11,138 bases of DNA from NCBI GenBank assembly GCA_025997655.1, contig BNUW01000083.1, forward strand, positions 1 to 11,138, in the 5' to 3' direction. The DNA is from Spirochaetia bacterium. GTDB lineage: Bacteria; Spirochaetota; Spirochaetia; Treponematales; Breznakiellaceae. The notes under the pieces were generated by a model that was not told the DNA's origin, did no database searches, and was given only the letters and a program-made list of their open reading frames with translations. Below are positions 1-6,225 of this stretch, piece after piece; position 1 is the first letter of the stretch; each line of letters begins with the position of its first letter. Both the position numbers and the translations under genes were made by a program.

Positions 1-506
1 TCAAGGAAGATAAGGAAACACTTTTTGATAATTTTGGGGAGTTTGGTGTCCAGCCGGGAGCGGATGGGGAAGTAGAATTGCAGGGCCAGGATTCCTACCA
101 GCAGGGTCCAGAAGAGGAGGGTCCCCAGAAGGAGTCCAAAAAAGGATTCTATGCTGAAATAAAAGGGGATGACCATGGTTACCAGGAGAAATCCCAGGAG
201 AAAAAGGATCCCTAACAGGAGCCCTGCGGGCCAGGCGGATTTAAGGCTGCTGAGGAAGTCCCCGATCCCAAAGGAGCGGTAATCCGATAGGGCCTTGAGG
301 GTCAGCGCGGCGCCGGAAAGGTAGACAAAGCACCAAACTATGCCAAGCGCCAGGAGCGCCATTGATACGGAAGGAATGGATTCAAACAAGGGGGGGATGA
401 GGAGCGTGGCGGCTAAAAAGGCAAGGAATGTCAGGTTCAACAGGGCTACCTTGAAGAGATTGTCCCAGAGATCATAAAAGGTTTTTTTTATGAGGAATCC
501 AATCAT
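1..506 (-). CDS. Hydrophobic multi-pass membrane protein, C-terminus beyond window edge
   Basis: An open frame of 168 codons starts at ATG 506-504 on the minus strand, begins MIGFLIKKTFYDLWDNLF, and is still open at the left edge. Hydrophobic stretches lie near residues 20-40, 45-70, 94-117 and 122-146, so at least four membrane passes are likely. No catalytic motif is visible. The short basic/aromatic N-terminus followed by a long hydrophobic helix loosely resembles the YesL/DUF624 membrane family, but that is an impression, so no function is assigned. The start lacks a Shine-Dalgarno sequence. A TATAGT-like hexamer (512-517, minus sense) sits only five bases before the ATG, without a recognisable -35. 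The gene is divergent from the GGDEF gene, about 100 bases away. I am fairly sure it is coding, because it is the only long frame here and has coherent membrane-protein composition. Confidence 0.72.
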   Translation of the reverse strand, partial: MIGFLIKKTFYDLWDNLFKVALLNLTFLAFLAATLLIPPLFESIPSVSMALLALGIVWCFVYLSGAALTLKALSDYRSFGIGDFLSSLKSAWPAGLLLGILFLLGFLLVTMVIPFYFSIESFFGLLLGTLLFWTLLVGILALQFYFPIRSRLDTKLPKIIKKCFLIFL

Positions 507-556
507 GGTTTACTATAAGTCCGGAAGCTCCGCTACGTACAGGGAAATAATAAAAA

Positions 557-587
557 TTCACTTACTTTTCTTAAAATGTGGTATACT
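557..587 (+). promoter_or_regulatory. Probable promoter of the GGDEF / acyl-CoA synthetase operon
   Basis: TATACT at 582-587 is a good -10 hexamer and is preceded by TG at 579-580, which makes it an extended -10. The -35 is weak: TTCACT at 557-562 with a 19-base spacer is the best candidate. An AGAAGGA ribosome-binding site at 598-604 follows, five bases before the ATG at 610. Confidence 0.6.
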
Positions 588-609
588 TGTCCGATAAAGA
601 AGGATTAGT

Positions 610-2028
610 ATGGAAAAGTTGGTAGAAAAGGATTTGCAGGTCAGTGAGCTGGAGCAGGAAAAGGATCTGTTTGTCCGTATATTCAGACAATTAAGCGCTT
701 ACAAGGACCCCAACCAGTCCATTTCCGGCGTTTTAAAGGACACCAGTGATTTTTTTGGTTTTTTTGGCGCCTTCGTGTATGAGGCGGATCATGCCAAGGT
801 TTTTCATCTTTTTGAACATTATCGCGCTCCCGAGGCGGGGCTGCCGTCAACCCTGGTTCTACAAGATCATTTGAGTGAACCTGATTTAGAAGAATTGACC
901 CGGAAGCAGAGAGGAATCGTCTATCTAAAGTCCCGGAAAACCAAGCTGGGCGCCAAGTTTCTGGAACTATTTTCCGCCAAAACCCTGGTCATGATCCCCA
1001 TTTTTATTGAGCAGAAGGAACCCGTCGCGCTTATCGGCATGTTGGACCGGCGGCATCCTATCCGGCTGAGCGGGCGGCAAATCGTTGATGCCGACGCGGT
1101 ACTTTCGGTACTTGCGGGGCATATCAAGATGCGGGTCTACCAGAAACGGCTGGAATATGCCTATTCATCCCTGCGGAACCTGATTGATAAGGCGGGGGTT
1201 GAAATGTACGTCAACGACTTCTACACCCATGAACTGCTCTTTATCAACGAATCCCGCGCCGTTTCCCGGGGCGGGGTGGAGAAGCTCCTGGGTATGCCCT
1301 GCTGGAAAGCCCTGTACCCCTCAAGAACAGGGGAGTGTGATTTTTGTCCCAAGGACAAGCTGGTGGATGCGAAGGGGCACCCCACCCAGGCCTATACCTG
1401 GGATTTACAGCGCCCCAGTGATGGTTCATGGTTCAGGATGGTGAATGCCGCCATTAGATGGGTTGACGGCCGGCTTGCCCATGTGGTAAGTAGTATCAAC
1501 ATTACGGAGAATAAGTATAATGAAATGCTGGTGCGCCGCATGGCGGAATGCGACGCCCTGACAGCCCTGCCAAACCGGGGAAAATTGATTGAGGACCTGA
1601 ATAAGATGTTAAGCAGAGCGGTCCCGGACCAGGGAATAGGTTACCTGATATTCATCGATCTGGATGATTTCAAAGAGGCAAATGACACCCACGGTCATTT
1701 GCTGGGGGATGCCTTGCTGCGGCAAATCGGCCATTACCTGCTGAGTGAAAACAGGAACCTGGGCATGCCCTATCGGTACGGCGGTGATGAATTTGTTATT
1801 GTTGCCGAAAATAGAACAGAAGATGATCTGGGCCGTATCCGGGAGATACTGCTGAACCGGTTTTCCACCGAGTGGCGGATCGACGGCAATTCGATTATCT
1901 GCGGTATCAGCGCAGGGGCGGTCCCCTTGAAGAAAAAAACAGCGGAAGAACTTATTTACGCGGCGGACATGGCCATGTATGAAGTCAAAAAGAGCGGAAA
2001 ACACGGATTCCGCCTGAGTACTCAATAG
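610..2028 (+). CDS. Diguanylate cyclase with GAF-like and PAS-like sensor domains and C-terminal GGDEF domain
   Basis: Predicted to make cyclic di-GMP from two GTP. A short helical N-terminus (about 1-28) leads into a GAF-like region (about 30-175), a PAS-like region (about 185-300) and a GGDEF domain (about 308-472). Visible signatures are DALTALPNR (315-323), the metal-binding segment FIDLDDFKEAND (348-359) with Asp350, and an intact GGDEF at 391-395. The inhibitory I-site is degenerate: the expected RxxD upstream of the signature reads RNLG (382-385), so Arg remains but Asp is lost and product inhibition may be weak. The PAS-like region has three cysteines (231, 243, 246, the last two as CDFC), a pattern common in such PAS domains and possibly redox- or metal-sensing. 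There is no transmembrane segment, so it should be cytoplasmic. The ATG at 610 has an AGAAGGA ribosome-binding site. The acyl-CoA synthetase follows after 19 bases. The catalytic role is well supported; the ligand is unknown. Confidence 0.93.
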   Translation: MEKLVEKDLQVSELEQEKDLFVRIFRQLSAYKDPNQSISGVLKDTSDFFGFFGAFVYEADHAKVFHLFEHYRAPEAGLPSTLVLQDHLSEPDLEELTRKQRGIVYLKSRKTKLGAKFLELFSAKTLVMIPIFIEQKEPVALIGMLDRRHPIRLSGRQIVDADAVLSVLAGHIKMRVYQKRLEYAYSSLRNLIDKAGVEMYVNDFYTHELLFINESRAVSRGGVEKLLGMPCWKALYPSRTGECDFCPKDKLVDAKGHPTQAYTWDLQRPSDGSWFRMVNAAIRWVDGRLAHVVSSINITENKYNEMLVRRMAECDALTALPNRGKLIEDLNKMLSRAVPDQGIGYLIFIDLDDFKEANDTHGHLLGDALLRQIGHYLLSENRNLGMPYRYGGDEFVIVAENRTEDDLGRIREILLNRFSTEWRIDGNSIICGISAGAVPLKKKTAEELIYAADMAMYEVKKSGKHGFRLSTQ

Positions 2029-2047
2029 ATGTTTTAGAGGAGTAAAG

Positions 2048-3778
2048 ATGCTTAAACCAGAAGATTATATCGCCGATTGGCCCGATATGCCTTATCACCA
2101 TTTTTCCGAGTGGCTTGAGGACCTCTCCACCCGGTGGGGCAGTAAGACCGCTCTATTTTACCGGTCCGGTAAGCAGAAAGAATTTACCCAATGGTCCTTT
2201 TCCCGGCTGACTGAGGAAAGCCGCCGCATTGGCCGGGGGCTCCTGGCTGCGGGGCTGGTCAAGGGCGACAGGGTTGCCCTCTGGTCGGAAAACCGTCCCG
2301 AGTGGATCGCCATCTGGCTTGGCGCGGTGATAGCGGGGCTGGTCATCGTACCCATCGACTTTCTTGTTTCCGAAAAGGAATGTACCAATATATTGAAGAT
2401 AACCAAGGCGGGGGCATTTTTTTATTCCGGCCGGAAGCGGGACTATGCCACAGATTTGCCTGCCCAGGGTATAACCCTCAAGGCGGCGGTCTGTATCAGC
2501 CAGGAGGGGGAGAATTTTTTTGAAGCCTTTGGCGCGGATGCGGAGAATCAGCGGCATTCTTCAACGGCGGAAATCGCCGGATCTGATCCGGCGTCAATCG
2601 TGTTCACTTCCGGTACTACCGGCTTTGCCAAGGGGGTTACCCTGAGCCATAAGGGGATCATCGCCAATTCCAACGCCGCTATTCGTTCCCTTCGGGCCTA
2701 TCCCTCTGATGTGTTCGTCAATGTCCTCCCTTTGCATCATACCTATCCTACCACCTGTTCCTTTATTTCCCCCCTTTCCGTGGGAGCCGCCATCCTCATT
2801 GTGGATAAGCTGGTGGGGAAGGTGGTCATCGACGATATCCGCGACGCCGGGGGGACATTCCTCATCGCGGTGCCCTTGCTTTACGACAAGGTGATGGCGG
2901 GAATTGCGAATGGCTACAATGCGCTGCCCGGGATTTTGCGGGTAATCCTGGACCCTCTGCGGAAAATAGCCCTGGAAAAGGCCAAAAAAGGGAACTATCA
3001 ATTTGGCCAGAGGGTGTTTATGTTTATCCGCAAAAAGACCGGGCTTGCTTCCATTCGGATAATGGTTGCCGGCGGTGGCCCCCTGAGCCCCAAAACGGCG
3101 GATTTTTTTGATTCCCTGGGCTTTAACATGGTTCACGGCTACGGCATGAGCGAAAACGGCCCCCTGATCAGCGTGAGTACCCCCTGGCATAAAAACAACG
3201 TTTCTGTGGGCCTGCCGGTAAAGTACACCGAGGTGAAGATCCTTGATAAGAACGAAGAGGGCATCGGGGAGATTGCGGTAAAATCCCCCTCCCTCATGCT
3301 TGGGTACTACGAAAACCCCGAAGCTACGGCGGAGACCTTTACTGAAGACGGTTGGCTCAAGACCGGGGACCTGGGCTTTATCGATGAGCAGGGCTTTATT
3401 TACATCAACGGCAGAAAGAAGAACCTCATCGTCAGTTCCGGGGGCAAGAATGTCTACCCCGAGGAAATCGAGGCCCACTTTGACGGGTCACGGGTTATCG
3501 CGGAGATTCTGGTGCTGGGCCGGAAGGAGCCGGACTACGGCGGGGAGGAGATCTTCGCCGTGGCGGTGCCCAACCTGGAAGCCCTGGAGCAGGATCATCC
3601 GGGTAAAACATTGGACGACAGCTTTATTCACGATTTGATGAAAAAGGAAATAGAAGCGGTGAATCGCAGCTTACCGGGGTATAAAAAAATTAGCGGCTTT
3701 GTCCTCCGCCGGGAGCCCTTTGAAAAGAACGCCCAGCAGAAGATACGCCGTTTTATGTATAAGAGCTACGAGAACTAA
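2048..3778 (+). CDS. AMP-forming long-chain acyl-CoA synthetase (FadD/FACS-like)
   Basis: Member of the ANL adenylating superfamily, expected to activate a fatty acid with ATP to acyl-AMP and transfer it to CoA. At 576 residues it has normal length. Core motifs are in order: the ATP P-loop TSGTTGFAKG (187-196), HGYGMSENGP (363-372), the adenine/ribose segment LKTGDLG (437-443) and the hinge-region INGRKKNLIVSSGGKNVYP (453-471). The C-terminal catalytic lysine is probably Lys565 in NAQQKIRR, although its surroundings differ from the usual K-x-x-x-G-K pattern. AGAGGAG at 2036-2042 precedes the ATG. Only 19 bases separate it from the diguanylate cyclase, so co-transcription is likely. Convergent accA/accD downstream put fatty-acid activation and malonyl-CoA formation side by side. 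Substrate chain length is not readable from the sequence; an aryl or short-chain acid cannot be excluded. Confidence 0.9.
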   Translation: MLKPEDYIADWPDMPYHHFSEWLEDLSTRWGSKTALFYRSGKQKEFTQWSFSRLTEESRRIGRGLLAAGLVKGDRVALWSENRPEWIAIWLGAVIAGLVIVPIDFLVSEKECTNILKITKAGAFFYSGRKRDYATDLPAQGITLKAAVCISQEGENFFEAFGADAENQRHSSTAEIAGSDPASIVFTSGTTGFAKGVTLSHKGIIANSNAAIRSLRAYPSDVFVNVLPLHHTYPTTCSFISPLSVGAAILIVDKLVGKVVIDDIRDAGGTFLIAVPLLYDKVMAGIANGYNALPGILRVILDPLRKIALEKAKKGNYQFGQRVFMFIRKKTGLASIRIMVAGGGPLSPKTADFFDSLGFNMVHGYGMSENGPLISVSTPWHKNNVSVGLPVKYTEVKILDKNEEGIGEIAVKSPSLMLGYYENPEATAETFTEDGWLKTGDLGFIDEQGFIYINGRKKNLIVSSGGKNVYPEEIEAHFDGSRVIAEILVLGRKEPDYGGEEIFAVAVPNLEALEQDHPGKTLDDSFIHDLMKKEIEAVNRSLPGYKKISGFVLRREPFEKNAQQKIRRFMYKSYEN

Positions 3779-3797
3779 GCCGTGTGTCGACAAAGCC

Positions 3798-3932
3798 GGG
3801 AGGGGAGGGGCATGCCGGGCGCTCATGCGGTTGGGGGAATCCACTCCGGGAGCCCGGCCCCAGGGGGCCCGAATAGGTCTCCCTACGCGGGGAAACCCAA
3901 ATGCATTCGGCCCGGCACGCCCCTCCCCTCCC
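3798..3932. repeat. GC-rich inverted repeat flanking a 89-base spacer
   Basis: The 23-base G-rich arm at 3798-3820 is the reverse complement of the C-rich arm at 3910-3932 with one mismatch. The right arm is part of the first 69-bp tandem unit, so the left arm could also pair with the related segments of units 2 (about 3979-4001) and 3 (about 4048-4070). The arms enclose a GC-rich stretch with a small CCCCAGGGGG palindrome. It begins 20 bases after the acyl-CoA synthetase stop and has no T-run, so it is not a classical terminator. Its function is unknown; a dispersed genomic repeat is likely. Confidence 0.8.
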
Positions 3933-4107
3933 GCTGCGTCGCCATTAAATCGCCGAACTGAGTGGGGAAATGCATTCGGCCCGCTACGTCCCTCCCTTCC
4001 CGCTGCGCCGCCATTAAATCGCCGAACTGAGTGGGGAAATGCATTCGGCCCGGCACGCCCCTCCCCGCCCGCTGCGCCGCCATTATATCGCTGAACTAAG
4101 AGTGAGA
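3901..4107. repeat. Three tandem 69-bp repeat units
   Basis: Units start at 3901, 3970 and 4039, each opening with ATGCATTCGGCCCG and containing CGCCATTAAATCG or a variant. Units 1 and 2 differ at about five of 69 positions; unit 3 is more diverged at its 3' end. The period is divisible by three, so frames on both strands stay open and read as 23-residue peptide repeats, but these frames lack a credible start and overlap the acyl-CoA synthetase end, so I treat the region as non-coding. There are no unique spacers, so this is not a CRISPR array. Degenerate fragments of the unit border (GGGGAA near ATGCA) recur near 3887-3904 and 4172-4190. The stretch 4108-4201 otherwise holds nothing I recognise. 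Confidence 0.9.
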
Positions 4108-4201
4108 ATACATCCTGCAAAGTATGCTCCGCGTATACAGTGGCGAAGCCCCCGCATAATCCCGCGCGCAAAGTGGGGAAGCCATGCACCTCCACATATG
4201 A

Positions 4202-4318
4202 GAAAGCACGCAGCCGGAAATGGTATTGTGGGTGTCTGTTGAAAGAGATGGGTCCTCCGGAGGGGCCCCATCTCTTTCAACAGACAGGCCCCACCGCCAA
4301 TTCCTCTTGCGTGCTTTC
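4202..4318. repeat. 117-nt nested palindrome between convergent genes (possible bidirectional termination/processing hairpin or MITE-like element)
   Basis: Nested pairings are exact or nearly so. The outer stem is 11 bp (4202-4212 with 4308-4318), then 7 of 8 bp (4216-4223 with 4297-4304), 5 bp (4228-4232 with 4290-4294) and a perfect 20-bp core (4233-4252 with 4267-4286). The 14-base apex contains CCTCCGGAGG, itself a palindrome. The right foot lies five bases beyond the accA stop codon, so accA mRNA would fold here immediately after its coding region. Neither strand has a T-run after the stem, which argues against a plain intrinsic terminator. A miniature mobile element or an RNase III-type processing site are alternatives. 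Confidence 0.85.
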
Positions 4319-4323
4319 GGGCA

Positions 4324-5139
4324 CTAATCTAAGTGCATGGCTTCCCTAAACTCCCCCATGGCCCGGAATTTTTGATACCGCTTTTCCAGCAGAGTATTGG
4401 TATCCAGGGCCGAGTACTTTTTCACCGCACCCAGCAGATAATCGGCAATGTTCTTCGCCGTAAGCGGTATATCGCTTACGGCGCCATCGGGGGGTTCGGC
4501 GATAACTTTGTCGCAGATGCCGAAGGAGTGGAGGTCGTCGGCGCAGATTTTCATTAGTTCCGCCGCCTCTTTTTCCCGGTTACCGTCCTTCCACAGTATT
4601 GATGCGAAGCCCCGGGGTGAGATGACCGAGTAGAGGGCGTTTTCCAGCATGGCAATATCGTCGCAGACCCCCAGGGCCAATGCGCCGCCAGAGCCGCCTT
4701 CGCCCAGGACCACGCCGATGATTGGGGTTTTGGCGTTGGAGAACTCCTGGAGGTTCCGGGCAATGGCCTCGCCCTGCCCCCGTTCTTCCGCGCCGAGGCC
4801 GGGAAATGCGCCGGGGGTGTCGATGAAGGTGATCACCGGGCGGTGGAATTTTTCCGCCTGCTTTACCAGCCGCAACGCCTTGCGGTAGCCCTCGGGGTGG
4901 GGCATGGAAAAGTTCACCCGCTTAAATTCTTCGATGTCCCGCGCCCGGACTTGGCCGATCACCGTTACGGGCTGCCCTGCCAGGTACGCCAGGCCCCCGA
5001 GGATGGCCGGGTCGTCGCCAAAGTAACGGTCCCCGTGGAGCTCGGTGAAGTCCTGGAAGATCAGGGGAATATAGTCGTTTACTGTGGGCCGCCCCAGACC
5101 CCGGAGCTGTTCAAGCCGTTGTACAACCGTGAGCGCCAT
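4324..5139 (-). CDS. accA: Acetyl-CoA carboxylase carboxyltransferase subunit alpha
   Basis: Alpha half of the cytoplasmic carboxyltransferase that moves the carboxyl group from carboxybiotin to acetyl-CoA, giving malonyl-CoA for fatty-acid synthesis. Diagnostic segments are NFSMPHPEGYRKALRL (76-91), DTPGAFPGLGAEERGQGEAI (107-126) and GEGGSGGALALG (146-157), then SVISPRGFASILWK (171-184). At 271 residues it is shorter than the E. coli protein (about 319) because the N-terminal helical extension is missing, as in other compact AccA proteins. Its ATG overlaps the accD stop as TAATG, and GGAGG (5147-5151) inside the end of accD is its ribosome-binding site, so translation is probably coupled and the subunits made in equal amounts. 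Biotin carboxylase and biotin carrier protein genes are not in the window. Confidence 0.96.
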   Translation of the reverse strand: MALTVVQRLEQLRGLGRPTVNDYIPLIFQDFTELHGDRYFGDDPAILGGLAYLAGQPVTVIGQVRARDIEEFKRVNFSMPHPEGYRKALRLVKQAEKFHRPVITFIDTPGAFPGLGAEERGQGEAIARNLQEFSNAKTPIIGVVLGEGGSGGALALGVCDDIAMLENALYSVISPRGFASILWKDGNREKEAAELMKICADDLHSFGICDKVIAEPPDGAVSDIPLTAKNIADYLLGAVKKYSALDTNTLLEKRYQKFRAMGEFREAMHLD

Positions 5140-5840
5140 TATACCGCCTCCTTTTGTACTTGATGCATTTTGAGGAACCGCGCCAGCGCCGTCCGCATTT
5201 CATTCCGGGGCACGATGATGTCCACAAAGCCTTTTTCCTGCATGAACTCTGCGGTCTGGAACCGCTCGGGGAGTTTCTGGCCGATGGTGTCCTCGATAAC
5301 CCGCTTCCCCGCAAAGCCGATGAGCGCCCCCGGTTCGGCGATGATGATGTCCCCCAGGGATGCGAAGGAAGCGGTCACCCCGCCGGTGGTGGGATCGGTA
5401 ATCACCGTTAGGTAAAGCTGCCCCGCTGCGTTATGCCGGGCCACGGCGGCGGAAGTCTTGGCCATCTGCATCAGGGAGAATATCCCTTCCTGCATGCGGG
5501 CGCCCCCGGAGGTGGTAAAAATGATGACCGGTAGTTTATGTGCGGTCCCGTATTCCAGGGCACGGGTGATCTTTTCCCCCACCACGCTGCCCATGCTGCC
5601 CATCATAAAGTAGCTGTCCATAATGCCCAGCACCGCAGGAAAGCTATTTATGGTACAAACACCGGTAACCACCGCATCCTTCGTATTGCAGCTCTTTTGC
5701 AGCGCACTGATTTTGCCTTCGTAGTCGGGAAAGCCGATGGGGTTTTTCGATTCCAGCCCCGGGTCGAGCTCCTTAAAACTGCCGGGATCGGCGGTACAGT
5801 CAAGTCGCTCCTGCCAGTGCAGCCTGGGATTTTTATCCAT
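5139..5840 (-). CDS. accD: Acetyl-CoA carboxylase carboxyltransferase subunit beta, lacking the N-terminal zinc ribbon
   Basis: Beta half of the carboxyltransferase, partner of the overlapping accA. Recognised by GSMGSVVGEK (81-90), TSGGARMQEGIFSLMQMAKT (110-129), DPTTGGVTASFASLGD (149-164) and IGFAGKRVIEDT (174-185). The ATG at 5840 is chosen because GGAGGAA lies six bases upstream; an in-frame ATG at 5945 lacks such a site and would place coding sequence over the TATAAT element. From 5840 the protein has 233 residues against about 290-300 usual. It begins at the segment just after the zinc ribbon (HWQERLDC, residues 8-15), with no paired CxxC motifs. The 105 bases upstream encode none either. 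The carboxyltransferase core is intact, so the gene is probably functional, but the nucleic-acid-binding/regulatory zinc domain known in E. coli AccD is absent. Confidence 0.94.
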   Translation of the reverse strand: MDKNPRLHWQERLDCTADPGSFKELDPGLESKNPIGFPDYEGKISALQKSCNTKDAVVTGVCTINSFPAVLGIMDSYFMMGSMGSVVGEKITRALEYGTAHKLPVIIFTTSGGARMQEGIFSLMQMAKTSAAVARHNAAGQLYLTVITDPTTGGVTASFASLGDIIIAEPGALIGFAGKRVIEDTIGQKLPERFQTAEFMQEKGFVDIIVPRNEMRTALARFLKMHQVQKEAV

Positions 5841-5867
5841 GATGTTCCTCCAAAAAATGTCATCATC

Positions 5868-5873
5868 ATTATA
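5868..5873 (-). promoter_or_regulatory. -10 element of the accD-accA operon
   Basis: The minus strand reads TATAAT here, an exact -10 consensus, about 28 bases upstream of the accD ATG and just before its GGAGGAA site. No convincing -35 is found at 16-18 bases, so the promoter is weak or needs an activator. Confidence 0.5.
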
Positions 5874-5909
5874 TTCAAGACAGGTAAAAAAGGATAGAGG
5901 GGGGACTTC

Positions 5910-5930
5910 GACAAAATTTACAAATTTGTC
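5910..5930. promoter_or_regulatory. Imperfect palindrome upstream of accD, candidate operator
   Basis: The 21 bases have GACAAA and TTTGTC as perfectly inverted outer arms and an A/T-rich centre with partial symmetry. It lies about 37-57 bases upstream of the accD -10 element, where a regulator of fatty-acid synthesis might bind. It does not match operators I know, such as FapR sites. Confidence 0.3.
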
Positions 5931-5977
5931 ACAATCCCGGCGCATAGAAAAAATAATGAAGAAAAGAGAAGAATTTT

Positions 5978-6072
5978 AACCGCGAAGGTGCCAAAGGCGA
6001 CGAAGGAAAGAAAGAACAAGAGAATCGGGTCCAGGAAGTATTCTCTTCTTCTCCTTAGTCGCCTTTGCGGTT
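5978..6072. repeat. Imperfect inverted repeat with purine-rich arms
   Basis: The left arm (5978-6025) contains AACCGC, AAAGGCGAC, AAGGA and AAGAGAAT in order. The right arm (6040-6072) contains their complements in reverse order, with a 9-base bulge (GAAGGTGCC) and small mismatches in the left arm. The left arm itself is built from rough 9-base variants of GCGAAGG. On the plus strand the stem is followed by T residues (6071-6077) and resembles an intrinsic terminator, but no plus-strand gene ends upstream. It is probably a dispersed intergenic repeat. Confidence 0.6.
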
Positions 6073-6114
6073 TTTTTCTCTTATGCGTTTATCCTGCGGG
6101 GGACTTTCTTTGTA

Positions 6115-6143
6115 TTGACATTCTTTTCGATTAGGGACAGAGT
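6115..6143 (+). promoter_or_regulatory. Candidate promoter of the alanine leader / aminotransferase unit
   Basis: A perfect -35 TTGACA lies at 6115-6120. At the ideal 17-base spacing the -10 position reads CAGAGT (6138-6143), only half matching consensus, so the assignment is tentative. If correct, transcription would start within a base or two of the leader ATG at 6151. Confidence 0.4.
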
Positions 6144-6150
6144 AATAGGT

Positions 6151-6225
6151 ATGAAAAACAGGGTGTCCCATAACCATGTATTCAGTCTCGCAGCGGCGGC
6201 CGCTATCCTGGAGGATCGCGGTTAG
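6151..6225 (+). CDS. Putative alanine-rich leader peptide of a transcription attenuator
   Basis: A 24-codon frame starting at ATG 6151 and ending with TAG 6223-6225. It reads MKNRVSHNHVFSL, then five consecutive alanine codons (GCA GCG GCG GCC GCT, 6190-6204), then ILEDRG. Size and layout match amino-acid biosynthetic leader peptides: a short polar start, a run of the regulatory residue, and a stop inside the RNA switch. Its last codons form segment 2 of the downstream attenuator, and its last two alanine codons form part of segment 1. A Shine-Dalgarno sequence is weak or absent (only AGG next to the ATG), but the candidate promoter would make the mRNA nearly leaderless. The frame was read directly from the sequence. 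Translation and alanine sensing are inferred. A chance GC-rich alanine run is the alternative. Confidence 0.6.
   Translation: MKNRVSHNHVFSLAAAAAILEDRG

Noticed and set aside
2594..3478. 294-codon minus-strand frame
   Set aside because: It lies wholly opposite the conserved core of the acyl-CoA synthetase and is a shadow of GC-biased codon use.
3901..4107. CRISPR array
   Set aside because: Units are contiguous 69-bp tandem copies with no unique spacers and no cas genes nearby.
3671..4195. 174-codon minus-strand frame with 23-residue peptide repeats
   Set aside because: It overlaps the C-terminal coding region of the acyl-CoA synthetase, owes its openness to the 69-bp period divisible by three, and has no ribosome-binding site or recognisable domain. 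The plus-strand frame 3699-4094 is rejected for the same reasons.
3779..4323. Insertion sequence remnant or integrated element
   Set aside because: There is no transposase fragment and no integrase or tRNA; only repeats are present. A MITE origin of the 4202-4318 hairpin remains possible but unproven.
5841..5945. N-terminal extension of AccD from the ATG at 5945
   Set aside because: The extension has no zinc-ribbon cysteines, lacks a ribosome-binding site, and covers the TATAAT element. GGAGGAA upstream of 5840 marks the real start.
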